Source: Pseudomonadota bacterium
GTDB taxonomy: Bacteria > Pseudomonadota > Zetaproteobacteria > Mariprofundales > Mariprofundaceae
Reading direction: 5' to 3'
Assembly: GCA_002401635.1 (NCBI GenBank)
Contig: NVTQ01000001.1
Span: 8,259-14,406 of the forward strand
DNA length: 6,148 nt
This document shows positions 1 through 5,750 of this stretch, piece by piece. A program made the position numbers and the translations under genes. A model generated the notes under the pieces. The model was given only the letters and a program-made list of their open reading frames with translations, was not told the origin of the DNA and did not search any database. Within the stretch, counting starts at the first letter, position 1. Every line of letters begins with the position of its first letter.

Positions 1-1296
1 AGTATATTCGTTCCAGTTAGACTCTTTCTTACATTTTTCAGTGTATTTATAGGATACAATATCCGGCCCTAATGTATTTTTAGCAATATGTCCATACTGG
101 ACCAACTTTTCATACTCCTCTATATGAGAGGGCATAAAAGACGTTGAGTTTATAGGGTTCTTATATTGTGTTTTAGCTTTATAAGTAATGATCTTTTTAG
201 AGGGCATCAAACAGGCTCTAAGTTCCTTACCATAAACGCAATGACCATCTAAAGCATAGGTATTATGTGCCACTTTTATATCAGAATGATAGTGGTGCCC
301 GAAAAATCTATTTGTAGATCTTACTTTAGGATTGTTGTTGTTTATATATTCGTGCCAATATTTAGATTCTTTTGTCTCTTCTAATTCACTATTTTCAGGA
401 TTAAAATGTCTCCCATACATTAAGTCTTCTGACTTTTGATCTTCTAAGTCTTTAAAGGGGTTTATACCTCCATGAAATATATAATTGTTACCTTCCTTTA
501 TCATTTTAGGCATGGTCATTAAAAACAATGCCAAACTATACTTATCTATAGAAGTAGTCTGTTCTATAGTCTCCTTCAAAGATTCGGTATTTACTTTATT
601 TCCTATTAAATATCTTAGGAACTTATTTTCGTGGTTACCCATACAGGTGTATGAATTTGTATTTGACATAAAGAACAATAGAGTCTCTCGTATTTTAGGT
701 CCCTTATCAATCAAATCGCCGACCGATACCACATTATGAGTCTTAGCTTCAATCAAGAGCTTTATAAACTCATTAAAACAACCGTGAATATCTCCGACAA
801 TGAAGTATTTTTCTCCTTTTAGTTTATCTGTTAAATCTAATAGATTAGGATTAAAGTCTGTTCTATCCTCTACATTATCTGCCTCTTCTTTCTTTGGTTT
901 ATTATATTGTGAATAATAAGCATATAGCTCTTTTAAAACAGCCGTCTTTCCTTGGTCCGACTTGACTTCATTATCTTTTCTAGTAAGTACTCTATGAAAA
1001 CAAGTCGTTGGGTCTGTAGTTACGTCTATTATATTTACATAGTATCCGTTTTTCTTAGCAAATTCTATATATCTTCTTCTTTGGTACATATTAGGATTGT
1101 TGTTGTCTATTATAATTTTAGGAGTCCCATGTTTTATCGCAGCTTTATATTTCTCTATATGTCCACTAGTCCCTTGCTGCTCTTTTGATATCCTTACTAC
1201 TCCTTCATCTATATATTTTGCCACTAAAGATAATGCCAGCACAGTCTTTCCCGCTCCTGGAGGTCCTACTAATAATATACATTCTTTTTTTATCAT
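1..1296 (-). CDS. polynucleotide kinase-phosphatase, RNA-repair type, with probable C-terminal ligase module (partial)
   Basis: The 432 codons seen have no stop, so the C-terminus lies beyond base 1. Residues 1-130 form a P-loop kinase: Walker A GPPGAGKT at 11-18, a Walker-B-like strand IIIDNNNPN at 61-69 followed by a QRRRYIEFAKK helix, and lid-type basic residues H101, R102 and R106. Residues 163-365 are a PPP-type metallophosphatase: GDIHG 168-172, GDLIDKGP 193-200, GNHE 220-223, HGG 275-277, GHH 333-335. This kinase-then-phosphatase order is that of bacterial Pnkp RNA-repair enzymes, which phosphorylate 5'-OH ends and remove 2',3'-cyclic or 3' phosphates. The last residues (SYKYTEKCKKESNWNEYT) resemble the segment that opens the ligase domain in some phage and bacterial three-domain homologues; that part is inference. 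The start ATG follows AGAGG by 6 nt and overlaps the upstream stop as ATGA. E39 occupies the place of the usual catalytic Asp. Likely role: repair of tRNA or other RNA broken by host nucleases. Confidence 0.88.
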   Translation of the reverse strand, partial: MIKKECILLVGPPGAGKTVLALSLVAKYIDEGVVRISKEQQGTSGHIEKYKAAIKHGTPKIIIDNNNPNMYQRRRYIEFAKKNGYYVNIIDVTTDPTTCFHRVLTRKDNEVKSDQGKTAVLKELYAYYSQYNKPKKEEADNVEDRTDFNPNLLDLTDKLKGEKYFIVGDIHGCFNEFIKLLIEAKTHNVVSVGDLIDKGPKIRETLLFFMSNTNSYTCMGNHENKFLRYLIGNKVNTESLKETIEQTTSIDKYSLALFLMTMPKMIKEGNNYIFHGGINPFKDLEDQKSEDLMYGRHFNPENSELEETKESKYWHEYINNNNPKVRSTNRFFGHHYHSDIKVAHNTYALDGHCVYGKELRACLMPSKKIITYKAKTQYKNPINSTSFMPSHIEEYEKLVQYGHIAKNTLGPDIVSYKYTEKCKKESNWNEYT

Positions 1297-1451
1297 TTAA
1301 TACCTCTACTAGTAAAACATCTATTTAGTGTTTCAATATTCATATTTAATAATTCATCTTCTAGCTTAATATGTTCTAGGCATAAAAAGCTTAACACTCC
1401 TATTGTAATAAAACATGCCATTATAATAAATACTAAACTAGTTTTTGACAT
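1293..1451 (-). CDS. small single-span membrane protein, 52 aa, unknown function
   Basis: This short reading frame runs from ATG at 1451 to TGA at 1293. It starts within the upstream gene's stop (TAATG), ends in an ATGA overlap with the kinase-phosphatase start, and has AAAGGA 4 nt before its ATG. Such exact packing on both sides is good evidence that it is translated. Residues 1-4 (MSKT) are short and slightly basic. Residues 5-25 are an uninterrupted hydrophobic stretch (SLVFIIMACFITIGVLSFLCL) suited to one membrane span. The remaining 27 residues are polar and charged (EHIKLEDELLNMN), probably a short helix. Two cysteines lie in the span (C13, C24), but neither sits in a good lipobox. By the positive-inside rule the topology is uncertain, since the few basic residues occur on both sides. 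I do not recognise a family, and similar tiny membrane proteins are common and mostly uncharacterised in large phages. Confidence 0.72.
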   Translation of the reverse strand: MSKTSLVFIIMACFITIGVLSFLCLEHIKLEDELLNMNIETLNRCFTSRGIK

Positions 1452-1666
1452 TACATCCTTTCTACAGATAACTTAGTTATTTCCCAAGGTCTTCTCTTAC
1501 CTTTATTATACCTCTTAGACCCTTCATTGTCCAGTATTAAAATCATAGACTTAGAATCACCTTCAAAACTTGTGATGTTTACATATTTTCCAGTTAAATC
1601 GTCTCTAACTACATCTCCTATAGAGTAGGTCTTATCTTTTAGCCTAGCATCTTTTCTCATTATCAT
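1451..1666 (-). CDS. small basic protein, 71 aa, possible SH3/KOW-like barrel, unknown function
   Basis: ATG at 1666 is preceded by AAAAGGA at 8 nt; a second ATG two codons on is spaced worse (14 nt), so the first is preferred. The stop overlaps the next gene's start by one base. After a basic N-terminus (MRKDARLKDK), residues 15-66 alternate beta-prone stretches and turns: YSIGDVVRDDLTGKYVNI, then SMILILDNEG, then a basic loop (KRYNKGKRRPW) and EITKL. The order 'GDVV - turn - strand - LILD - basic loop - WEITKL' is typical of small SH3-like or KOW-like barrels, which often bind nucleic acid or a partner protein. This is a fold impression only, since no signature motif is present. It could equally be an ordinary phage protein of unassigned function. 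It follows a 69-nt gap, the largest in the window, so it may head a sub-operon with the membrane peptide and the kinase-phosphatase. Confidence 0.75.
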   Translation of the reverse strand: MIMRKDARLKDKTYSIGDVVRDDLTGKYVNITSFEGDSKSMILILDNEGSKRYNKGKRRPWEITKLSVERM

Positions 1667-1735
1667 ATTTTATTTCCTTTTAAGGTATCTATTATAATAA
1701 TTAAAGATATTATAATAGGAAAAACCCAATAATAA
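1667..1735 (-). promoter_or_regulatory. AT-rich intergenic gap, possible weak promoter for the 71-aa gene
   Basis: This is the largest gap between genes in the window. On the minus strand it holds two perfect -10-type hexamers TATAAT (1714-1709 and 1696-1691). No good -35 box lies 16-18 nt upstream of either: the nearest hexamers are AATTAT and CCTATT. Because the gap is almost entirely A and T, TATAAT could occur by chance. A start site near 1684 would give an 18-nt leader containing the AAAAGGA ribosome site. No GC-rich stem followed by a T-run is present, so it is not a classical terminator. Confidence 0.25.
1689..1718. repeat. perfect 11-bp AT-rich inverted repeat, 8-nt spacer
   Basis: The arms CTATTATAATA (1689-1699) and TATTATAATAG (1708-1718) are exact reverse complements separated by ATTAAAGA. 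Each arm also contains the self-complementary decamer TATTATAATA, so the element is two copies of one palindrome. It lies in the only sizeable intergenic gap. It could be an operator for a dimeric repressor, an RNA hairpin (weak, only the outermost pair being G-C), or a by-product of base composition. Confidence 0.55.
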
Positions 1736-2593
1736 TTAATAACACATGAGAGTAGAAAATCCATGGTCTCGTCCTTCGTCCACTAGTGATTTTAAAATAC
1801 TCCTTATACCTTTCTTTTTATCTTTTTCCAAAGATATAGCATTTAGTAAAGACAAAGGGCTGACATAATCTTTCCTTTTATATTTGGTTCTTTTACCCGC
1901 TATTTTAGTTAATAAGTTAATCCAGTTATTAATCTCATTAAAATCTACAGTCCCATGGTGCATTCTCACTTCTACCGTATTAATCCTAGAAACTTCTATT
2001 CCGAATCGGTGACGACTATCCTGAGTAGCCGTATGAATATCTCTATAACACCCATAACTAGAGTTTAGTCTATCCTCCTTAACTAGTCTATATAGTAATT
2101 TTTGGGCTTTTAATAGGTTTTTAAATACTAAGGACGTGTCCCTACTCCTACAATCTATATGAACATGAAGACCACAGTCAGAACTTACCTCTGCTTTATG
2201 TTTTTTTAAAACATCACATACTTTTTTTAGTGTGTTTGCTATATTTTTTTGAGTATCTATAATTCTTACTTCATAGCCCTCATCGTCGTCCCAGTCATCT
2301 CCATCTCTTAACCAAGAGTCCACACTGCAATCGGTTACTAAAGATACATGTCTAGATAGTCCCGCATCTGTAAAGTCTGCAAAAATATCACCTAAGCTAG
2401 AAGCACTGTCAAACTCTATTTCTATTCCTACATGCTTTGACCTATTCAAAGGACCTTTCTTCTTACCAGCTAAGCCTCTAATCATTTGAGATTTTCTTCT
2501 GCGTACCATATTATTAACTTCACATTCTAGTCCATTAGTACTTTGTTTATTTTTTTTAGCAAAAGCTAAGAGGCTTTTTAAATTAACTAGCAT
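1736..2593 (-). CDS. amidoligase-family protein (Amidoligase_2 type), shorter paralogue
   Basis: This is a predicted ATP-dependent carboxylate-amine ligase of the glutamine-synthetase/GCS-like fold. With the start used here it has 285 residues. GIEIEFD at 56-62 provides the acidic metal-binding strand, followed by VTDCSVD (86-92), GYEVRI (106-111), CGLHVHID at 140-147 and VEVRMHHGTVD at 207-217. These blocks match the upstream paralogue in order and spacing. The first ~50 residues are basic (MVRRRKSQ, GKKKGP) and may be a flexible tail. An earlier ATG at 2599 has AGGAG directly against it with no spacer, while ATG at 2593 has the same AGGAG at 6 nt, so 2593 is preferred; it overlaps the upstream gene by 11 nt, indicating coupled translation. 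Pfam associates the family with glutamine-amidotransferase-like neighbours. The motifs are retained, so an active enzyme is likely; the substrate is unknown. Confidence 0.85.
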   Translation of the reverse strand: MLVNLKSLLAFAKKNKQSTNGLECEVNNMVRRRKSQMIRGLAGKKKGPLNRSKHVGIEIEFDSASSLGDIFADFTDAGLSRHVSLVTDCSVDSWLRDGDDWDDDEGYEVRIIDTQKNIANTLKKVCDVLKKHKAEVSSDCGLHVHIDCRSRDTSLVFKNLLKAQKLLYRLVKEDRLNSSYGCYRDIHTATQDSRHRFGIEVSRINTVEVRMHHGTVDFNEINNWINLLTKIAGKRTKYKRKDYVSPLSLLNAISLEKDKKKGIRSILKSLVDEGRDHGFSTLMCY

Positions 2594-3968
2594 TTTCATC
2601 TCCTATATTAGTCTTATAATAATCATAAACGTCTTTATCAAATTTATATGCTTCATTTACTTCCGAAAACTTTAGATCATTTACAAAAATATTATTACTT
2701 ATATTATCCGTAATATATACCTCTGACCTATGATCTACTATTCTTTTTAAAAGTTTAATCCAGTTAATAATCTCTTTAGTGTCTAAGGACCCTTGATGCA
2801 TCCTTATTTCTATAGTTCTAAATTTATTATATGCTGCTTTTCCATTAATACCATAGTAATGTCCTTGGTCCGAGTCGTCCCATTGAGCATTGGTTATTCT
2901 TGAACAATATTCATTATTAGTTCTAGTAATATCTACCATTTTAAATAGATACTTTTGCATTTGCGCTAAATTAAAATAAGCCTGTTTGTAGTTTCTATTT
3001 CTCATATCAAAATGAACATGTATTCCGCATGTGTCATTAATCTGAGCATCTACATTAGACAAGGCACTACATACTTTCTTAACTACATCTTGATATTCAT
3101 GATCTTTCATTAATATAGCAAGTTCTATACCGTTATATCCCTCCCCTTCATAGTTATCATCATAGCATTCTATACTAGAATCTGTTTTCATATAAACGTG
3201 TTTATATAGTCCGTCCTTAAGAAACTCTTGTTTTACTAAAGGCCAAGGAACATCTGTAAAAAACTCTATTTCTAATCCTATATGATTATGAAAAGCATCT
3301 GGTGACTTAGGTGACTCTAACATATTAGCTTTATAGTTTTTATTTATTTCTAATATAGACCCCTTATCTATGTGTGTCCCGTCTACCATAACATAGTCAT
3401 ACCCTTTAAAATTTTTCCATGCTTTAGTTAGTTTTCTATTATCCTTTCTTTTTCTGCGTATATTATTTTCTAGCTGATTGATAGCCCATATATAAGCTTC
3501 TGCTTTATTAGGAAAATGTAAAGGGTCTCCAGTTTCGGATATTTTTATAAGAGTAGCTACTTTATGAGAGTTTAAAGTAAGCCTGATACAAAGTTTTTCC
3601 TTAAAAGACTTTCTTTCCTTTTGTATTTTTTCTATTAAAGGCTCTCTCATAGGGTCTTTTTTTGATAGCTCTGCTAATACAGATTTAAACTTTTTAATAA
3701 GATTATAACTTTTTACCTTTTGTTTTTTAGATACCTTTTTTATAGGCTCTATTGTTATACTTAAAGTTTTAAAAGACTCTCTATCTATACGTGGATACTT
3801 TCCGTCTCTTAATTTTTTGGGAACTATATATCCATAGCCTTCCGTTCTCGCCTCATTAAATAACGGAGGAGAAGAGTTACTTATTGGTTGAGGTCTGGGA
3901 GTAAGTACTGCTGTCCCTCTACCCGTTGCTATCTCTATACTATCATCACTTCTACCTCTATTAGGCAT
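2583..3968 (-). CDS. amidoligase-family protein (Amidoligase_2 type) with long N-terminal extension
   Basis: The protein has 461 residues. The catalytic half is residues 225-415: GLEIEF (231-236), KTDSSIE (261-267), GIELAI (280-285), CGIHVHFD (314-321) and TIEIRMHQGSLD (385-396) followed by a KEIINWIKLL helix. Glu residues of the first block and the HVH residues are the likely metal/ATP ligands, by analogy with the family. Residues 1-220 have no counterpart in the downstream paralogue: a polar, Pro/Ser-containing start, a Lys/Glu-rich helical stretch (about 75-125), then a short mixed region with LTLNSHKVATLI and basic RRKRKDNRK. This extension may bind a substrate or partner and I recognise no domain in it. 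The ATG is preceded by AAAGGAGG at 5 nt, the strongest ribosome site here, placed inside the end of the glutamine amidotransferase gene, with an 8-nt gene overlap. This points to coupled production with that enzyme. Confidence 0.87.
   Translation of the reverse strand: MPNRGRSDDSIEIATGRGTAVLTPRPQPISNSSPPLFNEARTEGYGYIVPKKLRDGKYPRIDRESFKTLSITIEPIKKVSKKQKVKSYNLIKKFKSVLAELSKKDPMREPLIEKIQKERKSFKEKLCIRLTLNSHKVATLIKISETGDPLHFPNKAEAYIWAINQLENNIRRKRKDNRKLTKAWKNFKGYDYVMVDGTHIDKGSILEINKNYKANMLESPKSPDAFHNHIGLEIEFFTDVPWPLVKQEFLKDGLYKHVYMKTDSSIECYDDNYEGEGYNGIELAILMKDHEYQDVVKKVCSALSNVDAQINDTCGIHVHFDMRNRNYKQAYFNLAQMQKYLFKMVDITRTNNEYCSRITNAQWDDSDQGHYYGINGKAAYNKFRTIEIRMHQGSLDTKEIINWIKLLKRIVDHRSEVYITDNISNNIFVNDLKFSEVNEAYKFDKDVYDYYKTNIGDENAS
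2600..2604 (-). promoter_or_regulatory. Shine-Dalgarno AGGAG that decides the start of the short amidoligase
   Basis: AGGAG abuts the ATG at 2599 with no spacer, which a ribosome could hardly use, and is 6 nt from the in-frame ATG at 2593. The site therefore favours 2593 as the true start, removing two residues (Met-Lys) from the longest reading. Confidence 0.75.
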
Positions 3969-5184
3969 GTCTACCTCCTTTAGTCTTATCTCTATGCTTT
4001 TCCATAATTTCTTCTATAGTAAGATCAACACTTTCTTTTTCTTCTTGAGACAATAATACTTTATTTATATCATCACTGGAAAATGTTGACCCATTGTCTA
4101 AAGGGTCTGAAGTTAACTCCTTAAAAGCATCGGCAGATTCTTTTGCTGATTTTCTATAGTTTGGTTCATCTGGGTCATTGTCATTATGATCTTCTCTATA
4201 ATGAGGTACTCCATTATTTTCATATTTATCGGTATAGTTTTCCCAATCTTCTCCATGTCTAGATTTTAAATAGGTATCATTGTTATATCCATAAGATGCT
4301 CCATAATAACTATGTCCTCCTTTATACTCGAAAGGCATCTCCTCTGCAATTTTACCAGTTACTGCGTCAATACGGATTAAAACATTATCTGCAATTTTCA
4401 TAGGTCTACTAGTAGAGTATCCTATGTCTTTACATACATCTACTACTATGGACCCCTTAGTACAAAAGGTATACACTTCTAAGTCGTGAATATACACAAT
4501 CTCTAGGTCTGCATCGGCTTTAAAAATGTCCATTATAGGATACATTTTTTCATTTTGGTCCATGCCTTCCGTTAATACTAAACAAGCAAAATAGGCCTCT
4601 ACTGGGGCTAATGCAGCGGCGAGCCTCCTACTATCCATTTGAACCATTTCACTATTATATTGATTCAATAAAATTTCAGAGTCGCAATCGCTAACAGTTT
4701 TATAAAATACGGCGTCATCTTCATTATAAACAATCCCATTATGGACTAAGGCAGTGTTGTAGTTAACAAAAGGATGTACATTTTTTACAGTCTTTGCTGC
4801 GCCAGTACTATGTCTGCTGTGCATAATAATTGCAACCGAGTCTCCTAAAGCACCTTCCCCAAAATCATCATAAACAGGAGGCGCTGGTTGTTGTATAATA
4901 GGCTGATATCCTGTAATGACATTACCAAAGTTTTCTAAAACAGGCTTATCTAATCTAGGAATAACTTCTCTTGCCGTTTTCATCTTTCTTCTTATTCTTT
5001 TATTAAAAACATGTTCAGGCTTAAGCCACTTCTCTCCGTGTAACTCTCCTTTAGAATTAATGGCACAATAACCAAAACCGTCCTTTTCAAAAGTAACCAT
5101 TTTTTTACCTACGGCTTTAGATATCCTAATAACATCTCCGCGATTGCTATCATTTATACCCGCTACTCCAAAAACTTTACACAT
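3961..5184 (-). CDS. stand-alone class II glutamine amidotransferase (Ntn-type glutaminase)
   Basis: The protein hydrolyses glutamine to glutamate and ammonia, which normally passes to a synthase. Cys2 directly follows Met (MCKVFGVAG), as required for the N-terminal nucleophile. HSRHSTGA at 122-129 corresponds to the substrate-binding HTRWATHG block of GlmS/PurF-type enzymes, LVHNGIVYN at 146-154 supplies the Asn-Gly oxyanion pair, and SDCDSE at 165-170 gives the Asp (D168) that contacts the glutamine amine. The domain ends near residue 275. No sugar isomerase, phosphoribosyltransferase or asparagine-synthetase domain follows. Instead residues ~286-407 form a polar tail with a Gly/Tyr stretch (GGHSYYGASYGYNND), many Asp/Asn/Glu and a charged C-terminal helix, probably disordered and perhaps a partner-docking region. 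An insertion rich in Gln/Pro (about 92-110) splits the glutaminase domain. The start has AAAGGG 7 nt upstream, and only ATG at 5184 puts Cys in position 2. The two amidoligases directly downstream are the likely recipients of the ammonia. Confidence 0.88.
   Translation of the reverse strand: MCKVFGVAGINDSNRGDVIRISKAVGKKMVTFEKDGFGYCAINSKGELHGEKWLKPEHVFNKRIRRKMKTAREVIPRLDKPVLENFGNVITGYQPIIQQPAPPVYDDFGEGALGDSVAIIMHSRHSTGAAKTVKNVHPFVNYNTALVHNGIVYNEDDAVFYKTVSDCDSEILLNQYNSEMVQMDSRRLAAALAPVEAYFACLVLTEGMDQNEKMYPIMDIFKADADLEIVYIHDLEVYTFCTKGSIVVDVCKDIGYSTSRPMKIADNVLIRIDAVTGKIAEEMPFEYKGGHSYYGASYGYNNDTYLKSRHGEDWENYTDKYENNGVPHYREDHNDNDPDEPNYRKSAKESADAFKELTSDPLDNGSTFSSDDINKVLLSQEEKESVDLTIEEIMEKHRDKTKGGRHA
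3974..3981 (-). promoter_or_regulatory. strong Shine-Dalgarno for the long amidoligase
   Basis: AAAGGAGG lies 5 nt before ATG at 3968 and within the last codons of the glutamine amidotransferase gene. It is the best match to the anti-SD sequence in the window and fixes the start. Its position suggests re-initiation or coupling by ribosomes finishing the upstream gene. Confidence 0.85.
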
Positions 5185-5210
5185 TATTAAACCCTTTCTT
5201 TTAGTTTATA

Positions 5211-5750
5211 TTATTTACCGTACCATGTAACTATATTAGAGTCAAGGTCCCATTTATCTGCTAAATAAAATTTATACGCAGTAAGAGTGTTATCCATGTC
5301 TCTATAATCTATATTCAATCCAGCATTTCCGGCACAATTAACAAACTTAGTTAAAGGTCCGGCTGGCATAAAATCACTTCCTGATATAAAATATCTATTT
5401 AATTTAAACAATTCATGATTAGAACCATTCCTAAGTTTATATTGGTTGCATAACTCATGAAAATATCTATAGACCCATCCATAATTGGAATGTGTTTTGT
5501 CTGCCCAGTTTACACAAGGATGAGTCTTTCTAGTAGGAGAGGGCAGCTTTATATCTTTATAATAGTAAGTAACACTAACCTTTTTAGTTTTTAAACTACT
5601 ATGCTCTACCTTATTAAAATCCTCTCCAGAGTTTTCTATAATAGCAGTAGATAATATTTGCGCCGAGTCTAATAACATTTTTACAATGTTCTTATCGTCT
5701 AATATTTTAGCGGATTGTAAAGGACAGTCTGAGGTTATATATAAATTCAT
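5211..5750 (-). CDS. conserved phage protein of unknown function, DDKxxVKM/HPCxxWA family, 179 aa
   Basis: I recognise the pattern but not a proven function. The protein begins MNLYITSDCP and continues with DDKNIVKMLLDSAQILSTA (18-36), which matches the 'CDKHVVKMxLExAQxLxTA' opening of a hypothetical protein common in tailed phages. Later blocks also fit that family: THPCVNWADKTHSNYGWVY at 76-94, the HELCNQYKLRNG helix (98-109), and TAYKFYLADKW near the C-terminus (157-167). Length is usual for the family, so the gene looks intact. Overall layout (N-terminal helix, long central helix, C-terminal K-rich helix ending in TWYGK) faintly recalls T4 DenV pyrimidine-dimer glycosylase, but DenV's Thr2 and Glu23 are not evident and I do not propose that activity. 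ATG at 5750 has GAAGG 6 nt upstream and forms an ATGA overlap with the repeat-protein gene. The next gene starts 26 nt downstream, so the two are probably co-transcribed. Confidence 0.82.
   Translation of the reverse strand: MNLYITSDCPLQSAKILDDKNIVKMLLDSAQILSTAIIENSGEDFNKVEHSSLKTKKVSVTYYYKDIKLPSPTRKTHPCVNWADKTHSNYGWVYRYFHELCNQYKLRNGSNHELFKLNRYFISGSDFMPAGPLTKFVNCAGNAGLNIDYRDMDNTLTAYKFYLADKWDLDSNIVTWYGK

Noticed and set aside
326..1106. 16-bp direct repeat TTAGGATTGTTGTTGT at 326-341 and 1091-1106
   Set aside because: Both copies encode Asn-Asn-Asn-Pro in the same frame of one gene in separate domains. This is most simply chance from Asn-rich, AT-rich codons.
485..1300. Three plus-strand open frames (485-739, 952-1188, 1097-1300)
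   Set aside because: They lie antisense to the kinase-phosphatase, whose minus frame carries complete motif sets. Their products have no recognisable features and mutual overlap.
1376..1451. Lipoprotein (spanin-like) interpretation of the 52-aa membrane peptide
   Set aside because: Neither C13 (context IIMAC) nor C24 (context LSFLC) gives a normal lipobox at a normal distance from the N-terminus.
1667..1735. Rho-independent terminator after the short amidoligase
   Set aside because: The only stem available is almost purely A-T and is not followed by a proper T-run on the minus strand. Such a weak hairpin would not be expected to stop transcription.
2594..2599. ATG at 2599 as the start of the short amidoligase
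   Set aside because: The AGGAG site abuts it with zero spacing, and the in-frame ATG at 2593 has a 6-nt spacing to the same site.
5211..5750. Annotation of the 179-aa protein as a DenV-type pyrimidine-dimer glycosylase
   Set aside because: Only a loose layout resemblance is seen; the catalytic N-terminal Thr and the key Glu of DenV are not evident.
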